Source: Clostridiales bacterium
Lineage (GTDB): Bacteria > Bacillota > Clostridia > Oscillospirales > CAG-272
Assembly (NCBI GenBank): GCA_022800625.1
Contig: JAAWQR010000008.1
Location: forward strand, 1-64,000
DNA length: 64,000 bases
Direction: 5' to 3'
Shown here: positions 63,705 through 64,000 of the stretch, piece by piece
How the letters are laid out: every line of letters starts with the position of its first letter
Numbering within the stretch: position 1 is the first letter of the stretch
Made by a program: the position numbers and the translations under genes
Notes under the pieces: model-generated
What the model was told of the DNA's origin: nothing
Databases searched by the model: none
The model's input: only the letters and a program-made list of their open reading frames with translations

Positions 63705-64000
63705 CTATAATATCTTTTTTCTGTAATATTGTCTCGATATAGACAATATTATTCCCATCTCCGCCATCAGCATTACGAGAGACGAACCTCCGTACGAGAA
63801 AAACGGAAGTGAGATTCCCGTATTGGGTATAATATCGCATACAACCATCATATTTAAGAATGCCTGAAGTCCGACCTGCGTCGTAATTCCGAAAACCGTG
63901 AGCATGGAAAACGTATCAGGCGCTCTCATTGCGACAACATATCCTCTCCAGATAAAGGCTATAAATAACCCGATCAAAAGAACAGCTCCGATAAATCCGA
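63705..64000 (-). CDS. FtsW/RodA/SpoVE-family glycosyltransferase, C-terminal part
   Basis: The gene runs off the right edge; only the last 98 or so codons are seen. They show the end of a SEDS-family membrane protein: GFIGAVLLI, two membrane segments, TQVGLQAFLNMMVV and the highly conserved TGISLPFFSYGGSSL, followed by a short cytoplasmic end. SEDS proteins polymerise lipid II into glycan strands. Its place before murG-ftsQ-ftsZ fits FtsW or SpoVE. Confidence 0.93.
   Translation of the reverse strand, partial: GFIGAVLLIGLFIAFIWRGYVVAMRAPDTFSMLTVFGITTQVGLQAFLNMMVVCDIIPNTGISLPFFSYGGSSLVMLMAEMGIILSISRQYYRKKIL

Overview
The window is chromosomal DNA of a spore-forming, Gram-positive anaerobe of class Clostridia, probably an Oscillospirales/Ruminococcaceae-like lineage. 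This rests on a Spo0A orthologue, an S-layer-homology (SLH) surface protein, LL-diaminopimelate aminotransferase, a clostridial set of small proteins (DUF1292, DUF3006 and DUF6472 types), a DivIB/FtsQ-FtsZ-MurG cluster, an ECF-type vitamin transporter and no outer-membrane genes. Base composition is mid-40s %GC by eye. Many genes start with TTG, and sigma-A promoters close to consensus (TTGACA-17-TATAAT) are frequent. The species cannot be named from the sequence.

Layout. 0-4.9 kb: a PrsA-like foldase lipoprotein with two proteins of unknown function (+), facing a cluster of three small unknown proteins (-). 5-8.6 kb (+): SGNH hydrolase, glyA, a CpXC-like zinc-ribbon protein and a 31-residue Cys-rich membrane peptide, with a candidate structured RNA on the minus strand after glyA. 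8.7-21.3 kb (-): a pantothenate-type ECF S component with coaX; a long transcription unit thiI-pncB-radical SAM-ligA-hydrolase-LTA synthase-like; a SulP transporter; tRNA-Ser. 21.4-24.7 kb (-): dapF-dapL-esterase. 25-26.4 kb: tRNA-Arg followed by an AT-rich, probably acquired AraC-VOC fusion. 26.7-31.4 kb (-): a Gfo/Idh oxidoreductase with a large glycoside hydrolase-like protein, then a GyrI-like gene bracketed by repeats. 31.6-39.4 kb (+): coaE, lytic transglycosylase, M18 aminopeptidase, prfA, Sua5 and a type II topoisomerase A subunit. 39.4-48.3 kb (-): tmcAL, spo0A, a phosphoesterase, a SecB-like protein, 6S RNA, DUF1292, a Cys-rich protein, an Orn/Lys/Arg decarboxylase, a TIM-barrel glycosidase-like protein, a hydrolase and an XRE regulator. 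48.7-56.1 kb (+): trpS, DUF3006, divergent prs, argS-yebC, lgt-folD. 56.1-57 kb: a decayed, repeat-rich intergenic island. 57-64 kb (-): SLH/beta-helix surface protein and ftsW/spoVE-murG-ftsQ-ftsZ.

How the genes work together. CoaX, the ECF S component and CoaE cover pantothenate uptake and the first and last steps of CoA synthesis. PncB shares a transcription unit with the NAD-consuming LigA. DapF and DapL make meso-DAP for peptidoglycan, which MurG, FtsQ, FtsZ and FtsW use at the septum. Lgt and PrsA serve lipoprotein maturation and secretion. PrfA, Sua5, TmcAL, ThiI, TrpRS, ArgRS and YebC serve translation and tRNA modification.

The least explained signals are non-coding: a 15-bp-closed RNA-like structure at 7.5 kb, a structured leader before the vitamin transporter, hairpin-dense repeat copies around the GyrI-like gene, a 47-bp tandem duplication of a gene's 3' end, a 17-bp tandem array, and a roughly 0.85-kb decayed interval bounded by two identical 32-nt hairpins.
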